A DNA stretch of 64,000 bases from assembly GCF_001440395.1 (NCBI RefSeq), contig NZ_LLXZ01000205.1, positions 49,685-113,684 of the forward strand, written 5' to 3'. Origin of the DNA: Bradyrhizobium jicamae. GTDB lineage: Bacteria; Pseudomonadota; Alphaproteobacteria; Rhizobiales; Xanthobacteraceae. The translations under genes and the position numbers were made by a program. This document shows, one piece after another, positions 1-8,332 of this stretch (position 1 is the first letter of the stretch; each line of letters begins with the position of its first letter). The notes below the pieces were generated by a model. That model ran no database searches, was not told where the DNA came from, and saw only the letters and a program-made list of their open reading frames with translations.

Positions 1-417
1 CCTGCAGCCGATACGACCCAGTTGCAATCGATGGCGCAGGATCTCGCCGCGATGGGCCAGCAGGTCGAGGAGCTCAAAGCCACCATTGCGCAGCTCAAGG
101 CAAGCCAGGCGCAGATGGCACGCGACCTTGCGAAGGCAGCCGAGGCAAAGGCCGCCGAGACCAGGACCGCCGAGCCGAGCCCGCGGCCCCGGGTGTCGGC
201 GCTGACGCCGCCTCCGGTGCGGCCGGCCACGCCTCCGCCCGCCCCGCGCAGGCCGAAGCCGACCACGCCCTATTCGCAGTCCTATTCACCTGCGCCGATG
301 GCGGCCGCTCCTGTAGGGCCGCCTCCGCCGGTACAGGCCGCCGCGCCGCTACCGCCTCAGCAAACCATCGCGGATGATGGCGAGCCGGTGGTGCGCCCGC
401 CGATGCCACTGCGGTAA
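1..417 (+). CDS. Pro/Ala-rich hypothetical protein, 5'-truncated
   Basis: The reading frame is open from the first base to a TAA stop, so the N-terminus lies outside the window; a TTG at 22 is internal. The visible part begins with a heptad-like, Gln/Leu/Ala-rich segment (about residues 8-45) that looks like a coiled coil. It continues as a long Pro/Ala/Arg-rich tail, probably disordered. No catalytic motif is visible. Such coiled-coil plus proline-rich tails occur in cell-envelope or cytoskeleton-associated proteins of Bradyrhizobium, but no function can be assigned. A strong hairpin follows the stop. Confidence 0.7.
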   Translation, partial: PAADTTQLQSMAQDLAAMGQQVEELKATIAQLKASQAQMARDLAKAAEAKAAETRTAEPSPRPRVSALTPPPVRPATPPPAPRRPKPTTPYSQSYSPAPMAAAPVGPPPPVQAAAPLPPQQTIADDGEPVVRPPMPLR

Positions 418-428
418 GTGATGCGCTT

Positions 429-454
429 CCCGGATGCGGCATACCGCATCCGGG
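429..454. terminator. Bidirectional hairpin between convergent genes
   Basis: An 11-bp perfect stem (CCCGGATGCGG / CCGCATCCGGG) with a 4-nt loop CATA lies between two convergent genes. No T-tract follows, so it may be a transcript-end stabiliser or a small member of the CCCGGAT repeat family seen near 11.2 kb. Confidence 0.5.
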
Positions 455-461
455 ATCATCG

Positions 462-647
462 CTAGCTCTGATGCGGCCCCCGCATCATCTTCATCGCGTC
501 TTCAATGTGGCGCCACTCCTTGGCTTCCTCGATGTCGCCCTTGCTCTCGCAGGCCTGCGCATTGTGTGCGGCTTGCGCGATCGCGGTGAGACCATGCTTC
601 TCCATCATCTGACGCGCGATCGTGTGGATCTGCATTTCCGAGATCAT
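462..647 (-). CDS. Small conserved hypothetical protein (61 aa)
   Basis: The 61-residue frame starting MISEMQIH is chosen over a longer upstream extension because GGGAGAG lies about 7 nt before this ATG. The protein is amphipathic and helical, with a His/Met-rich start and an EEAKEWRHIEDAMKMM stretch near the C-terminus. It is probably cytosolic and I recognise no named family with confidence. It is convergent with the truncated gene to its left. Confidence 0.65.
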   Translation of the reverse strand: MISEMQIHTIARQMMEKHGLTAIAQAAHNAQACESKGDIEEAKEWRHIEDAMKMMRGPHQS

Positions 648-885
648 TTCGCTCTCCCAGGGTTCCGCCACGGCGTTCTTCCGAATCGTCGCGGCTTCCC
701 CATGAAAACGGCTGAACCGAAACTCTCGTTCCTGCCGGAAGAATGGATAATTTTGAGACAAGTTCAGGCATTGGTTCCACCTGGAGTCGCGTTTCCCCGT
801 AGTATCCCGTCCGCAATCTCCCCGAATATTAAGCCCCTCTTCCGCCTGCTATTTTCAGCGCGAATCGCAATCGCAGGAGGCGGAC

Positions 886-1119
886 ATGGCGCGGGTCTAT
901 TTCCACTGTTCCAATTCCGAGGGCGCATGCTTCGACCAGCGCGGCGCCGCCGTCGAAAATCTGGCCGAGGTGCGCGCCCATGCCGCCCGCGTCGTCCAGT
1001 CGCTGATCATGCTGCAGGACCCGGAAGACTGGCGCGACTGGACGCTGCATGTCAGCGACGATCTCGACGAGGAAATCTTCGCCCTGCCGTTTTCGTCCCT
1101 GCTCGGCAGGCCGCACTGA
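886..1119 (+). CDS. DUF6894-like small protein (77 aa)
   Basis: The protein opens with MARVYFHCSNSEG and has a D-x-x-G-A-A-V-E-N-L-x-E-A/V-R-x-H-A pattern, the hallmark of the DUF6894 family that is highly expanded in Bradyrhizobium. Family function is unknown. A GGAGG-type ribosome-binding site (GCAGGAGGCGGAC) precedes the ATG. A second small ORF follows 9 nt downstream and is probably co-transcribed. Confidence 0.8.
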   Translation: MARVYFHCSNSEGACFDQRGAAVENLAEVRAHAARVVQSLIMLQDPEDWRDWTLHVSDDLDEEIFALPFSSLLGRPH

Positions 1120-1128
1120 GAGGTCGCC

Positions 1129-1278
1129 ATGCTGGCCATGCAACCGCTGCTCCGACGCCTGACCGAGATCGTGACCCGCTGGCGGGGTCTGCTCGGCCTT
1201 GCCCACAACCGCTACCGCCCCGAGCTGCACTACATGCGCGGCCCCGGCCCGAAATGGCACGCGAAGCATAGCGCGTAA
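1129..1278 (+). CDS. Small basic ORF (49 aa)
   Basis: The frame starts MLAMQPLLRRL and ends WHAKHSA. It begins 9 nt after the DUF6894-like gene and has GAGAGGT about 5 nt before its ATG. It is Arg/Leu-rich with one amphipathic helix and a positively charged tail. No family is recognised. Spacing and the ribosome-binding site make translation plausible. Confidence 0.5.
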   Translation: MLAMQPLLRRLTEIVTRWRGLLGLAHNRYRPELHYMRGPGPKWHAKHSA

Positions 1279-1289
1279 CCCGTAGAACG

Positions 1290-1370
1290 GTAGGGTGGGC
1301 AACGCGCAGCGTGCCCACCATCAAGAGTATCGCAAGTAACGGTGGGCACGCTTCGCTTTGCCCACCCTAC
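1290..1370. repeat. GTAGGGTGGGC palindromic repeat, copy 1
   Basis: Imperfect inverted repeat about 81 nt long with ends GTAGGGTGGGC and GCCCACCCTAC and internal CGTGCCCACC / GGTGGGCACG arms. Two further copies occur at 5138-5230 and 33911-34000. It is a REP/BIME-like intergenic element, here at the convergent junction before the SDR gene. Confidence 0.85.
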
Positions 1371-1375
1371 AATCG

Positions 1376-2164
1376 CTACAACTCCCCCAGTTCCGGCGGC
1401 TCGAACCAGTTCGTCAGCGATAGCCCGCCGTCGATCACGATCGCCGCGCCCGTGACGTAGGCCGATATCCGGTTCGACAACACCGCCAACGCCAGCGGCG
1501 CAAGGTCGTTGGCCTCACCAAGCCGGCCGAGCGGAATGTGTCTGGCAAGCGCGGGATCGGCGACGAAGCCGCCGGCCGCGATTGCGCCCGGCACCAGCGC
1601 GTTGACGCGGATGCCAAAGCGGCCGAACGTCTTGGCCAGTTCCTTCACCAGCATCGAAAGCCCGGCCTTCGCCGTCGAGTAGTGCGGCAGATTGCGCGGC
1701 GTGCCGGCATGCAGCGAGGTCAGCAGCAGGAACGAGCCGCCCTCCTTGTCGGCGATCAGCTTTCGCGCCAGTTCGCGGCAGAGATGAAATCCGGCTTCAA
1801 GATTCACCGCATGCATCTGCGCCCAGATATCAGTGGTAACGCCGAGCGCATGGTCGCTCTCGCGCCGCGGCGGCGAGGCGCTATGCACGAAATGCGTCAC
1901 GCCCCCGAGTACGGCGGCAGATTCCGCCAGCAGCGCCTCGCGCGCGGCGGGATCGGCAAGATCGCCAACCCACGGCATCGCCAGTTCCGGCCGCGCCGAG
2001 GCCTTGATCGCCGCGGTCACCGTGTCCCGGTTCACATCGGCAAACACCGTGCGCACGCCCTCTCCCACCAGCGCCTGCGCAATCGCGCGGCCGATGCCGT
2101 TGCCTGCACCGGTGACGAGCGCGGCCTCATGCGCGGGATCGAATGGCTTTTCGAAAAGGCTCAT
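1376..2164 (-). CDS. SDR family NAD(P)-dependent oxidoreductase
   Basis: A 262-residue classical short-chain dehydrogenase. The TGAGNGIG cofactor motif lies near residue 19, the catalytic Ser is in LLLTSLHAG and the catalytic Tyr/Lys in YSTAK. The usual NNAG motif is replaced by HSASPP. The C-terminus has the YVTGAAIVIDGG block found in FabG-like enzymes. GGGAGCG lies 6-7 nt before the chosen ATG, so the 20-residue upstream extension is rejected. The substrate cannot be deduced. It lies downstream of the ssuA-like gene on the same strand, but a terminator hairpin separates them. Confidence 0.88.
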   Translation of the reverse strand: MSLFEKPFDPAHEAALVTGAGNGIGRAIAQALVGEGVRTVFADVNRDTVTAAIKASARPELAMPWVGDLADPAAREALLAESAAVLGGVTHFVHSASPPRRESDHALGVTTDIWAQMHAVNLEAGFHLCRELARKLIADKEGGSFLLLTSLHAGTPRNLPHYSTAKAGLSMLVKELAKTFGRFGIRVNALVPGAIAAGGFVADPALARHIPLGRLGEANDLAPLALAVLSNRISAYVTGAAIVIDGGLSLTNWFEPPELGEL

Positions 2165-2234
2165 GGCGGTCGCTCCCGATGGCGTTGGACCACCAAGGTT
2201 GGCGCAACCCGCCCTCCTCCGCAACGTTCAAACG

Positions 2235-2265
2235 AAAATGGGGCGGACCCGCCATGTCCGCCCCA
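2235..2265 (-). terminator. Rho-independent terminator of the ssuA-like gene
   Basis: A 10-bp perfect stem (TGGGGCGGAC / GTCCGCCCCA, 2239-2265) with a 7-nt loop. On the minus strand it is followed by a T-rich ATTTTCGTTT tail. It lies about 38 nt after the stop of the SsuA-like gene. Confidence 0.75.
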
Positions 2266-2302
2266 CACGTGTCCGGCCCCCCCGGAGTGACGTCGTTCGG
2301 GA

Positions 2303-3265
2303 TCAGGACCCCGGCGACCATTTCCAGATGATATCTGACACGTTGACCGGTTTCGGAATTAGCCCGAGCTTTGCGAAACGATCCGCAATCGCCTGCTGGC
2401 TCCTGACGACGTCGTCATCGACCGGGACGACGCGATAGTTGGAGCGGGCGACGAAACGTTTGACGGCGTCGATATCCACGCCGGTCGCTTCGGCTTGCGC
2501 CTTCGCGACCTCTTCGGGATGCCGCTCCGCCCACTGTCCTTCCGAGGAAAGCACCGCGTTGAGTTTCGTGACCAGCGCCGGATGCTTGTTCACGAAATCC
2601 GATCCGGCGATGTAGAATGCGTTGGGCTTGTGCACGTCCTTGTCGAACGCGATGACCCGCGCGTTCTCCTTCAGCTCGGCCAGTGCCAGATAGGGATCCC
2701 AGATCGACCACGCATCGACCGAGCCTTTCAGGAAGGCCGCAGTCGCATCGGCCGGCGCGAGCGGCGCCGGCGTGATATCGCCATAGGAAAGCCCGGCCTT
2801 CTCCAGCGCCGCGACCAGAAGGTTATGCGCACTCGATCCCTTGCCGAAGGCAACGCGCTTGCCCTTGAGATCGGCGACCGTCTTGATCGGCGAGTCCCTG
2901 GGAACGATGATTGCCTGGGTGTTGCCATCAGATTTGACCGCGGCCACGTATCGTATCCGCGCGCCACCCGCCTGCGCGAAGATCGGCGGTGAGTCGCCGA
3001 CGAAGCCGAAATCGACCGCGCCGACATTGATGGCCTCGAGCAGCGGCGGACCGAACTGGAAATCGATCCATTTGATCTCGATGCCGAGCGGCTTGAAGGC
3101 GTCCTCGACCGTGTGGCGCTGCCGCACAGCCGGAAAGAATCCACCCTTCTGCGTGCCGATGCGTATTTCGGCAGGCCTGTCCGCTGACTGCGCCTGCGCG
3201 GGTGCCGCCGCAAGCGATGCGGCGATCACTGCGCCGGCGATGATGCCTCTTCTGGTGATGATCAT
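2303..3265 (-). CDS. ssuA: Aliphatic sulfonate-type ABC transporter substrate-binding protein
   Basis: A 320-residue periplasmic binding protein of the SsuA/NMT1 family. The N-terminus (TRRGIIAGAVIAASLAAAPAQAQ) is a signal peptide with a twin arginine and an AQA cleavage region. Diagnostic blocks include RIGTQKGGFFPAVRQ, FGPPLLEAINVGAVDFGFVG, DLKGKRVAFGKGSSAHNLL and AWSIWDPYLALAE. It would capture aliphatic sulfonates or a related oxyanion in the periplasm. No permease or ATPase gene is adjacent, so it is an orphan here. The exact ligand is inferred from family only. Confidence 0.82.
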   Translation of the reverse strand: MIITRRGIIAGAVIAASLAAAPAQAQSADRPAEIRIGTQKGGFFPAVRQRHTVEDAFKPLGIEIKWIDFQFGPPLLEAINVGAVDFGFVGDSPPIFAQAGGARIRYVAAVKSDGNTQAIIVPRDSPIKTVADLKGKRVAFGKGSSAHNLLVAALEKAGLSYGDITPAPLAPADATAAFLKGSVDAWSIWDPYLALAELKENARVIAFDKDVHKPNAFYIAGSDFVNKHPALVTKLNAVLSSEGQWAERHPEEVAKAQAEATGVDIDAVKRFVARSNYRVVPVDDDVVRSQQAIADRFAKLGLIPKPVNVSDIIWKWSPGS

Positions 3266-3298
3266 GCTTTCTTCCTTTGATGTGATCGAGCCGACGGT

Positions 3299-3499
3299 TC
3301 ACGGCAGCGAATGCGCGCGGGTTTTCGTGGTCCCCAGCATCGCCCTGGCCGCGTGCTCCGCCACCCGGGCGGAGCTGAAATCGCGGCCGTCGAGACGATC
3401 GAAGGCACGGTCGGAGGAGAAAAACGTAAAGCCGCGCTCGTCGCCGGCGACGATCCCGGCGGTGCGGTCGTGAACTTCGATGATGTAGGCTTTGGACAT
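3299..3499 (-). CDS. Small conserved hypothetical protein (66 aa)
   Basis: A 66-residue soluble protein beginning MSKAYIIEVHDRTAGIVAGDERGF and containing FFSSDRAFDRLDGRDF. It lies 33 nt upstream of the ssuA-like gene on the same strand, so the two are probably co-transcribed. It resembles short proteins found beside sulfonate-uptake genes in bradyrhizobia, but I cannot name a family. There are no signal peptide, membrane segment or cysteines. Confidence 0.65.
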   Translation of the reverse strand: MSKAYIIEVHDRTAGIVAGDERGFTFFSSDRAFDRLDGRDFSSARVAEHAARAMLGTTKTRAHSLP

Positions 3500-3945
3500 G
3501 GCTGTTCGTTCGCCGAATATCGGCGCTCCTGTCGAATGAGTGATCGCGGGATTTGTTACGTGCGGATCAGCAACAGGCGCCGGTCGCCGCCGAGACGCAG
3601 CGGCGGGTGATGCGCTTGCGCATATCGCCCACGGCCGGCTTTGGATTCGATCTCATGCGGTGACCTCGATTGGCGAAAAGCAGCATCAAATATCCGGCCG
3701 TTCGCCGGATTGGTCAATGAAATGGCTATCCAATGTTTCTCGCCCGACACCAGCGCCCTTCTCCGCAACGCGCGCAAAACGAATGAAACCATTTTCGGAC
3801 GTTGCAAGTTATCGTGCCTGCCGATCCGCTCGGGAGCACACGCTGTGGCATGCGTCTCAATTTGGCGCACGCCTGCACCGTCAGGTTGCTTCCGCCCGTT
3901 GTGAAATCGGCCTAACCTGTCCCGGCAATCAGCGGGAGGCCAGGC
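3500..3945. other. Intergenic region without a convincing gene
   Basis: This 446-nt region is less GC-rich than its neighbours. It holds one clear inverted repeat (ATCCGGC-CGTTC-GCCGGAT, 3692-3710). Short open frames here lack ribosome-binding sites and protein-like composition. It probably contains the promoters for the minus-strand small-protein/ssuA unit and the plus-strand membrane protein. Confidence 0.5.
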
Positions 3946-4380
3946 ATGCAGACCCGCGTTCGAAAAGTTGCCCACGTTCTGGAACGCCTTGGGCTTGCGA
4001 TGGCAGGCGCGGCGAGCGGATTGTTTGTGGCTGCATTGGTCGGAACGAGCCATGCTGCGCTCACCAACCAGGCCTTCCTGCTCCTGATGATGATCGGCGG
4101 CGCCATCGGCTTTTACCTCGGCATCGATACGCCGCCCCTTCCCATCAGCGCCGTGAACGCACCGCGCGTCGACGGCGTGTGGGTCGGCAAGATCGACGGA
4201 CCGGAACTGCTCAGCGCCGTCGGCACCTTCCTCGCGGCGTTCTCGGCGTTCGCCTGCGTCGGCGTCATCGTGCTGCGCCAGGATCCGCATGTGGGATGGA
4301 TAGGGATGATCATGGCCGGGTGGATCGTCGGCGTCACCATGCAGATCGTCGCCGGCGCGATCGCCCGCCTGCGCCGCTGA
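3946..4380 (+). CDS. Hypothetical four-helix inner-membrane protein
   Basis: A 144-residue protein with four hydrophobic segments: about residues 15-35 (LAMAGAASGLFVAALVG), 42-60 (AFLLLMMIGGAIGFYLGI), 87-108 and 115-138. The loop between TM2 and TM3 contains a VDGVWVGKIDGPELLSAVGT sequence. GCGGGAGG precedes the ATG. There is no transporter signature and no family I recognise. It is convergent with the next gene, itself a small membrane protein. Confidence 0.7.
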   Translation: MQTRVRKVAHVLERLGLAMAGAASGLFVAALVGTSHAALTNQAFLLLMMIGGAIGFYLGIDTPPLPISAVNAPRVDGVWVGKIDGPELLSAVGTFLAAFSAFACVGVIVLRQDPHVGWIGMIMAGWIVGVTMQIVAGAIARLRR

Positions 4381-4400
4381 TCAGGCAGGCCGTCCGACCT

Positions 4401-4658
4401 TCAGCCCTCTTCTTCGAGCGTCAGCACCAAGCCTGTCAGCGCCGAACCGATGCCGAACATCAGGGCGTAGGTCGTGACCAGCATAACGGTCGTCTGAACC
4501 GGCGCGGTGCTCTTGGCAACGAGGTCTCTGACATGGAAGGCATCGATGAGGCTGAGCAACAGGACCATCGACAGTCCAAGCGCCACGCCCATCAGGAAAT
4601 GGGTGAGCAGCGCGTTGAACAGTGACTTTTCCGGACGCATGGGCCGTGCCTTCGGCAT
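4401..4658 (-). CDS. Hypothetical two-helix membrane protein
   Basis: An 85-residue protein with two predicted membrane helices (LLTHFLMGVALGLSMVLLLSL and TTVMLVTTYALMFGIGSALTGL) and an acidic EEEG C-terminus. The start is uncertain: ATG at 4658, ATG at 4640 (with GAAGG upstream) and a TTG further out are all possible. The family is unknown. Confidence 0.6.
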   Translation of the reverse strand: MPKARPMRPEKSLFNALLTHFLMGVALGLSMVLLLSLIDAFHVRDLVAKSTAPVQTTVMLVTTYALMFGIGSALTGLVLTLEEEG

Positions 4659-4851
4659 GATGCCGGGCCAACGCGCAGCCGGAGAAACTGGTTCCTGCGC
4701 GAGAACAGAATTCGTCCTGCGCTGCGCGCGCGTCGGCTCCCGTGCATTTGCCAATTGTTAAGCAAGCGCCGCTACGTCCATCGGCATTCCCAAATATCTC
4801 CACAATATCTTTTAGTAAGAACACATCGTTTTCGAGAAAGGAGAATTTGTC

Positions 4852-5106
4852 ATGCGGCTAGGGCAAGCGATCTTCTTGGGTTCGGCGGCTGCGCTCCTCA
4901 CTTTGGCGGCGCCGACGCTCGCCAGGAACTCAAACACCAATTCCCACACGGCGAAGACGAGCGAAGCCCCCGCTTCCGCCGCCTGCCATGCCTATCAGCA
5001 GGAAGCCGACGGCACATGGACGCAACTGCCGTGTCATGCGATGGGTTCCAAGGCCTCGGCCCAGCCGCGCGCCGCTGCAAAGGATGCAACCGACGAAGCG
5101 CAGTGA
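4852..5106 (+). CDS. Small secreted hypothetical protein (84 aa)
   Basis: The protein begins with a Sec signal peptide (MRLGQAIFLGSAAALLTLAAPTLA), giving a mature part of about 60 residues. The mature part contains two cysteines (ACHAYQ and LPCHAMG) that could form a disulfide in the periplasm. GAAAGGAGA lies 8 nt before the ATG. The Ser/Thr/Ala-rich flanks look disordered. No function can be assigned. Confidence 0.7.
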   Translation: MRLGQAIFLGSAAALLTLAAPTLARNSNTNSHTAKTSEAPASAACHAYQQEADGTWTQLPCHAMGSKASAQPRAAAKDATDEAQ

Positions 5107-5137
5107 GTGGACGTTACATCTCCTTGTCCACCGGTGC

Positions 5138-5230
5138 GTAGGGTGGGCAGAGGCACTCTTCCGCCGTGCCCACCATCTTTCAACGAGCATACGCCTTGGC
5201 GGTGGGCACGCTTCGCTTTGCCCACCCTAC
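5138..5230. repeat. GTAGGGTGGGC palindromic repeat, copy 2
   Basis: A 93-nt imperfect palindrome with the same GTAGGGTGGGC / GCCCACCCTAC ends and GGTGGGCACGCTTCGCTTTG arm as copy 1. It lies between convergent genes. Confidence 0.85.
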
Positions 5231-5233
5231 TAC

Positions 5234-5983
5234 TTACGGACTTCGCTGAGCCAGCCAATCGTCGAAGCGCGTCGGCATGATCCGCGCGCCGTTGTCCGGC
5301 ACCAGCGTGCGCAACGCGAGCGGTGCGCCGAAATACGGTACGTCGGCGCCTGCGACGACCTTGCTGGTATCGCCCTGCTTGCGCAGCCAGCGGCCGACGA
5401 AATCCGCCATCGGCGCCGCTTCGGGACCTGCGACCTCGCGGATGCCGCCGACAGGATCGCCAACCGTCACATCGGCCAGCGCCAGCGCGACCTCATCGGA
5501 CAACAACGGCTGCATCAACTGGCTGGAGACATGGACCGCGCCGTCCTTGCGGCCTGAATCCGCAATCGCGCCGACGAAATCGTGAAACTGGGTGGCGCGC
5601 AGGATCGTATAGGCCAGGCCGGCATTTTCGATCAGGCGCTCCTGCGCCAGCTTGGCGCGGAAATAGCCGCTACCCTCGAGCCGGTCGGTGCCGACGATCG
5701 ATAACGCCACGACGTGCCGCACGCCGGCCTGCTTCGCCGCCGCGATCAGGTTGCGCGTTCCCGTCTCGAAGAAGTGCAGCACCGCCTTGTCCTCGAACGA
5801 GGGCGAATTCGACACGTCGACGACGACGTCGGCGCCCGCCAGCGCCGCCTGCAGGCCCTCCCCGGTCACGGCGTTGACGCCCTTGCTCGGCGCTGCCTGC
5901 AAGACCTCATGGCCGCGCGAACGCAGCAACGGAGCCAGTTTCGAACCGATCAGGCCGGTACCACCGATGATAACGATCTTCAT
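5234..5983 (-). CDS. NAD(P)-binding (atypical SDR / NmrA-like) protein
   Basis: A 249-residue Rossmann-fold protein with the N-terminal dinucleotide motif MKIVIIGGTGLIGSKLAP. An ADVVVDVSNSPSFED segment and an AGVRHVVALSIVG strand follow. The pattern YFRAKLAQERLIENAGLAYTILRATQF is typical of NmrA-like and SDR a5 proteins, in which the usual Tyr-x-x-x-Lys site is altered. It may act as a redox sensor or reductase. It is monocistronic and divergent from the chemotaxis gene. Confidence 0.85.
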   Translation of the reverse strand: MKIVIIGGTGLIGSKLAPLLRSRGHEVLQAAPSKGVNAVTGEGLQAALAGADVVVDVSNSPSFEDKAVLHFFETGTRNLIAAAKQAGVRHVVALSIVGTDRLEGSGYFRAKLAQERLIENAGLAYTILRATQFHDFVGAIADSGRKDGAVHVSSQLMQPLLSDEVALALADVTVGDPVGGIREVAGPEAAPMADFVGRWLRKQGDTSKVVAGADVPYFGAPLALRTLVPDNGARIMPTRFDDWLAQRSP

Positions 5984-6143
5984 GTTGCTTGCTCCTCTCT
6001 CCTGAGAACCGCAGAAACCCCCGTTAAATCAAGACGAAATGGAAGGCACTGATGTGACACGCCCGGCCGTAACTCTGGATTAATTAGCACCACTTATACT
6101 GGTGGTCCGCACTCCCAGACCCGCGCAAATGGCCTGAAATCCC

Positions 6144-8228
6144 ATGAAAATCGGTACCCTCCTCACCGCTGCCATCGTCTCGCTCTCCGCCGTCGGCGGC
6201 GGGCTCGCCGTCTATGTGGCGGTTTCGAAGTATCAGACCATGGACAAGGTCTCGCTTGCGCAGAGCCGGCTCGAGGTGGTGCGCGCGGTCGGCGACATCC
6301 CGCGCTACATGAACTCCGAGCGCGGCTTCTCAACCAACATCCTGTACGGCCCGCCCGCGGTCGATCCGGCGGTTCGGAAGGAACTTAACGAAAAACTTCG
6401 CAAGAACACCGACGGCGCCCGCGACAAGATGAACGCGGTCCGCAAGAACCTGTCGGGCGGGCTCGACGATGCCGCCGCGATCGGCAGCGGGATCGACGAA
6501 CTGAACGTGAAGTTCAACGCGCTCCGCGCTGCCATCGACAAGGCGATCGACGGTCCGGCCGAAGCGCGCAAGGATGCCGCCAGAAAGATCGTCGCCGACA
6601 ACGCCGTGTTCAACGCCGCGGTGACCAAGCTGCTCGACGAGCAGGTGCGCCGCATGGCGCAGCTCGACGGCGATGCCTATCGCCAGGCCGTCTATGCCAA
6701 CATCGCCTGGAACCTGCGCGACGTCGGCGGCTACAACGCCAGCATCCACAAGAACCTCGTCGGCGCCAATCGCGCCGCCACCGAGGCTGAAAAGATGGAA
6801 TATTCGCGCTCTCAAGGGCGCGCCGACCAGATCCTGATGTCGCTGCAGGAACTGCGCGGCAATCCGGCGACGCCGCCCAATGTGGCCGCAGCGCTGGAAA
6901 AGATGAACGACGCCTATGTCGGCCGTTTCGGCAACGAACTGAAGCTCGTCAAGGAAGGCGCAGCTTCCGGCAAATACCAGCACGATGTCGACTTCTTCTA
7001 CAACGAATCCCAGAAGGGCCTCGGCGCTGTCGTCGAAGTCCGCAACGCATTCTACGACAACGCCGAATATGTTCTGGGTAATGCCTATTCCGCCGCGCGC
7101 TTCAGCTTCCTGATCGCGCTCGCCGGCCTCATTGCGGTTAGTGTTGCGAGCGCTGCGCTGATCGCGATGGTTCGCCGCCGCGTCTGCGGCCCGATCGTCG
7201 ACCTCACTTCCACGATGTCGCGGCTGGCCAGCGGCGACGTATCCGGTGACATCGCCGGCGCCGGGCGTTCCGACGAGATCGGCGCGATGGCTGCGGCGGT
7301 CGGCGTCTTCAAGGATAACATGATCCAGGCCGAACGCCTTGCTGCCGAGAAGGCTGCCGAGAGCGACGGCAAGATGCGCCGCGCCCAGGTGCTCGACGAA
7401 CTCACCCGCGCGTTCGAAGCCAAGGTCACCGAGCTGGTCGGCGGGCTTTCGGCGGCATCGTCCGTCATGGAGGACACCGCGCAGTCGATGTCGTCGACCG
7501 CCACCGCCACCAACCGCCAGGCGGCGATCGTCGCCGCCGCGTCCGAACAGACCTCCACCAACGTGCAGACGGTTGCCAGCGCCACCGAAGAACTGACCTC
7601 CTCGATCTCCGAGATCGGCCGGCAGGTCGCGCAATCGACCGAAATCGCCTCCCGCGCGGTCGAGAACGCCCGCCGCACCGGCGAGACCGCCCGCTCGCTT
7701 GCCGAGGGCGCGCAGAAGATCGGCGACGTCGTGACGCTGATCCAGAGCATCGCCGCGCAGACCAACCTGCTCGCGCTGAACGCGACCATCGAAGCCGCGC
7801 GCGCCGGCGACGCCGGCCGCGGCTTTGCCGTCGTTGCCTCCGAAGTCAAATCGCTGGCCGGCCAGACCGCAAAGGCGACCACCGAAATCTCTGAACAGAT
7901 CGCCTCGATCCAGACGGCGAGCGACCAGACCGTAACGGCGATACAGAACGTCGCCTACGTGATCGCCGAAATCGACCAGATCGGCACCGCCATCGCAGCG
8001 GCGATCGAGGAACAGGGCTCCGCGACCAAGGAAATATCGCGCAGCGTGCAGGAAGCCGCGCGCGGCACCCAGGAGGTCAACTCCAACATCACCGGCGTGC
8101 AGAAGGCCGCCGACGACACCGGCGCCGCCGCCAATCAGGTGCTGGGCGCAGCCGAGCAACTGTCCTCGCAGTCCAAGGATCTCGCCGGCCAGGTCAACCG
8201 CTTCCTCTCCGAGGTGCGTGCGGCATAG
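6144..8228 (+). CDS. Methyl-accepting chemotaxis protein
   Basis: A 694-residue transmembrane chemoreceptor. TM1 lies at about residues 7-28 and a roughly 285-residue periplasmic sensor follows; its ERGFSTNILYG segment resembles the start of nitrate/nitrite-type (NIT) sensors. TM2 is at about 313-337, then a HAMP domain (RRRVCGPIVDLTSTMSRLASGDV) and a signalling domain. The signalling hairpin tip, a QTNLLALNATIEAARAG-type motif, is near residue 548. It would bind CheW/CheA and adjust swimming. No CheR-binding pentapeptide is present at the C-terminus and no che genes are nearby. The ligand is unknown. Confidence 0.93.
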   Translation: MKIGTLLTAAIVSLSAVGGGLAVYVAVSKYQTMDKVSLAQSRLEVVRAVGDIPRYMNSERGFSTNILYGPPAVDPAVRKELNEKLRKNTDGARDKMNAVRKNLSGGLDDAAAIGSGIDELNVKFNALRAAIDKAIDGPAEARKDAARKIVADNAVFNAAVTKLLDEQVRRMAQLDGDAYRQAVYANIAWNLRDVGGYNASIHKNLVGANRAATEAEKMEYSRSQGRADQILMSLQELRGNPATPPNVAAALEKMNDAYVGRFGNELKLVKEGAASGKYQHDVDFFYNESQKGLGAVVEVRNAFYDNAEYVLGNAYSAARFSFLIALAGLIAVSVASAALIAMVRRRVCGPIVDLTSTMSRLASGDVSGDIAGAGRSDEIGAMAAAVGVFKDNMIQAERLAAEKAAESDGKMRRAQVLDELTRAFEAKVTELVGGLSAASSVMEDTAQSMSSTATATNRQAAIVAAASEQTSTNVQTVASATEELTSSISEIGRQVAQSTEIASRAVENARRTGETARSLAEGAQKIGDVVTLIQSIAAQTNLLALNATIEAARAGDAGRGFAVVASEVKSLAGQTAKATTEISEQIASIQTASDQTVTAIQNVAYVIAEIDQIGTAIAAAIEEQGSATKEISRSVQEAARGTQEVNSNITGVQKAADDTGAAANQVLGAAEQLSSQSKDLAGQVNRFLSEVRAA

Positions 8229-8332
8229 CTCCGGCGGCCGAGCTGTCACATTGATCTGTTCGCGATCGGCGTCCTGCCGTGATAAGGGACGCCGCAAGGC
8301 GGCAGCGGGTCGCCCGATGAAGGACGACCGAT

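Noticed and set aside
3641..3904. An 87-codon plus-strand frame in the 3.5-3.9 kb gap
   Set aside because: There is no ribosome-binding site, no signal or domain, and it has atypical composition.
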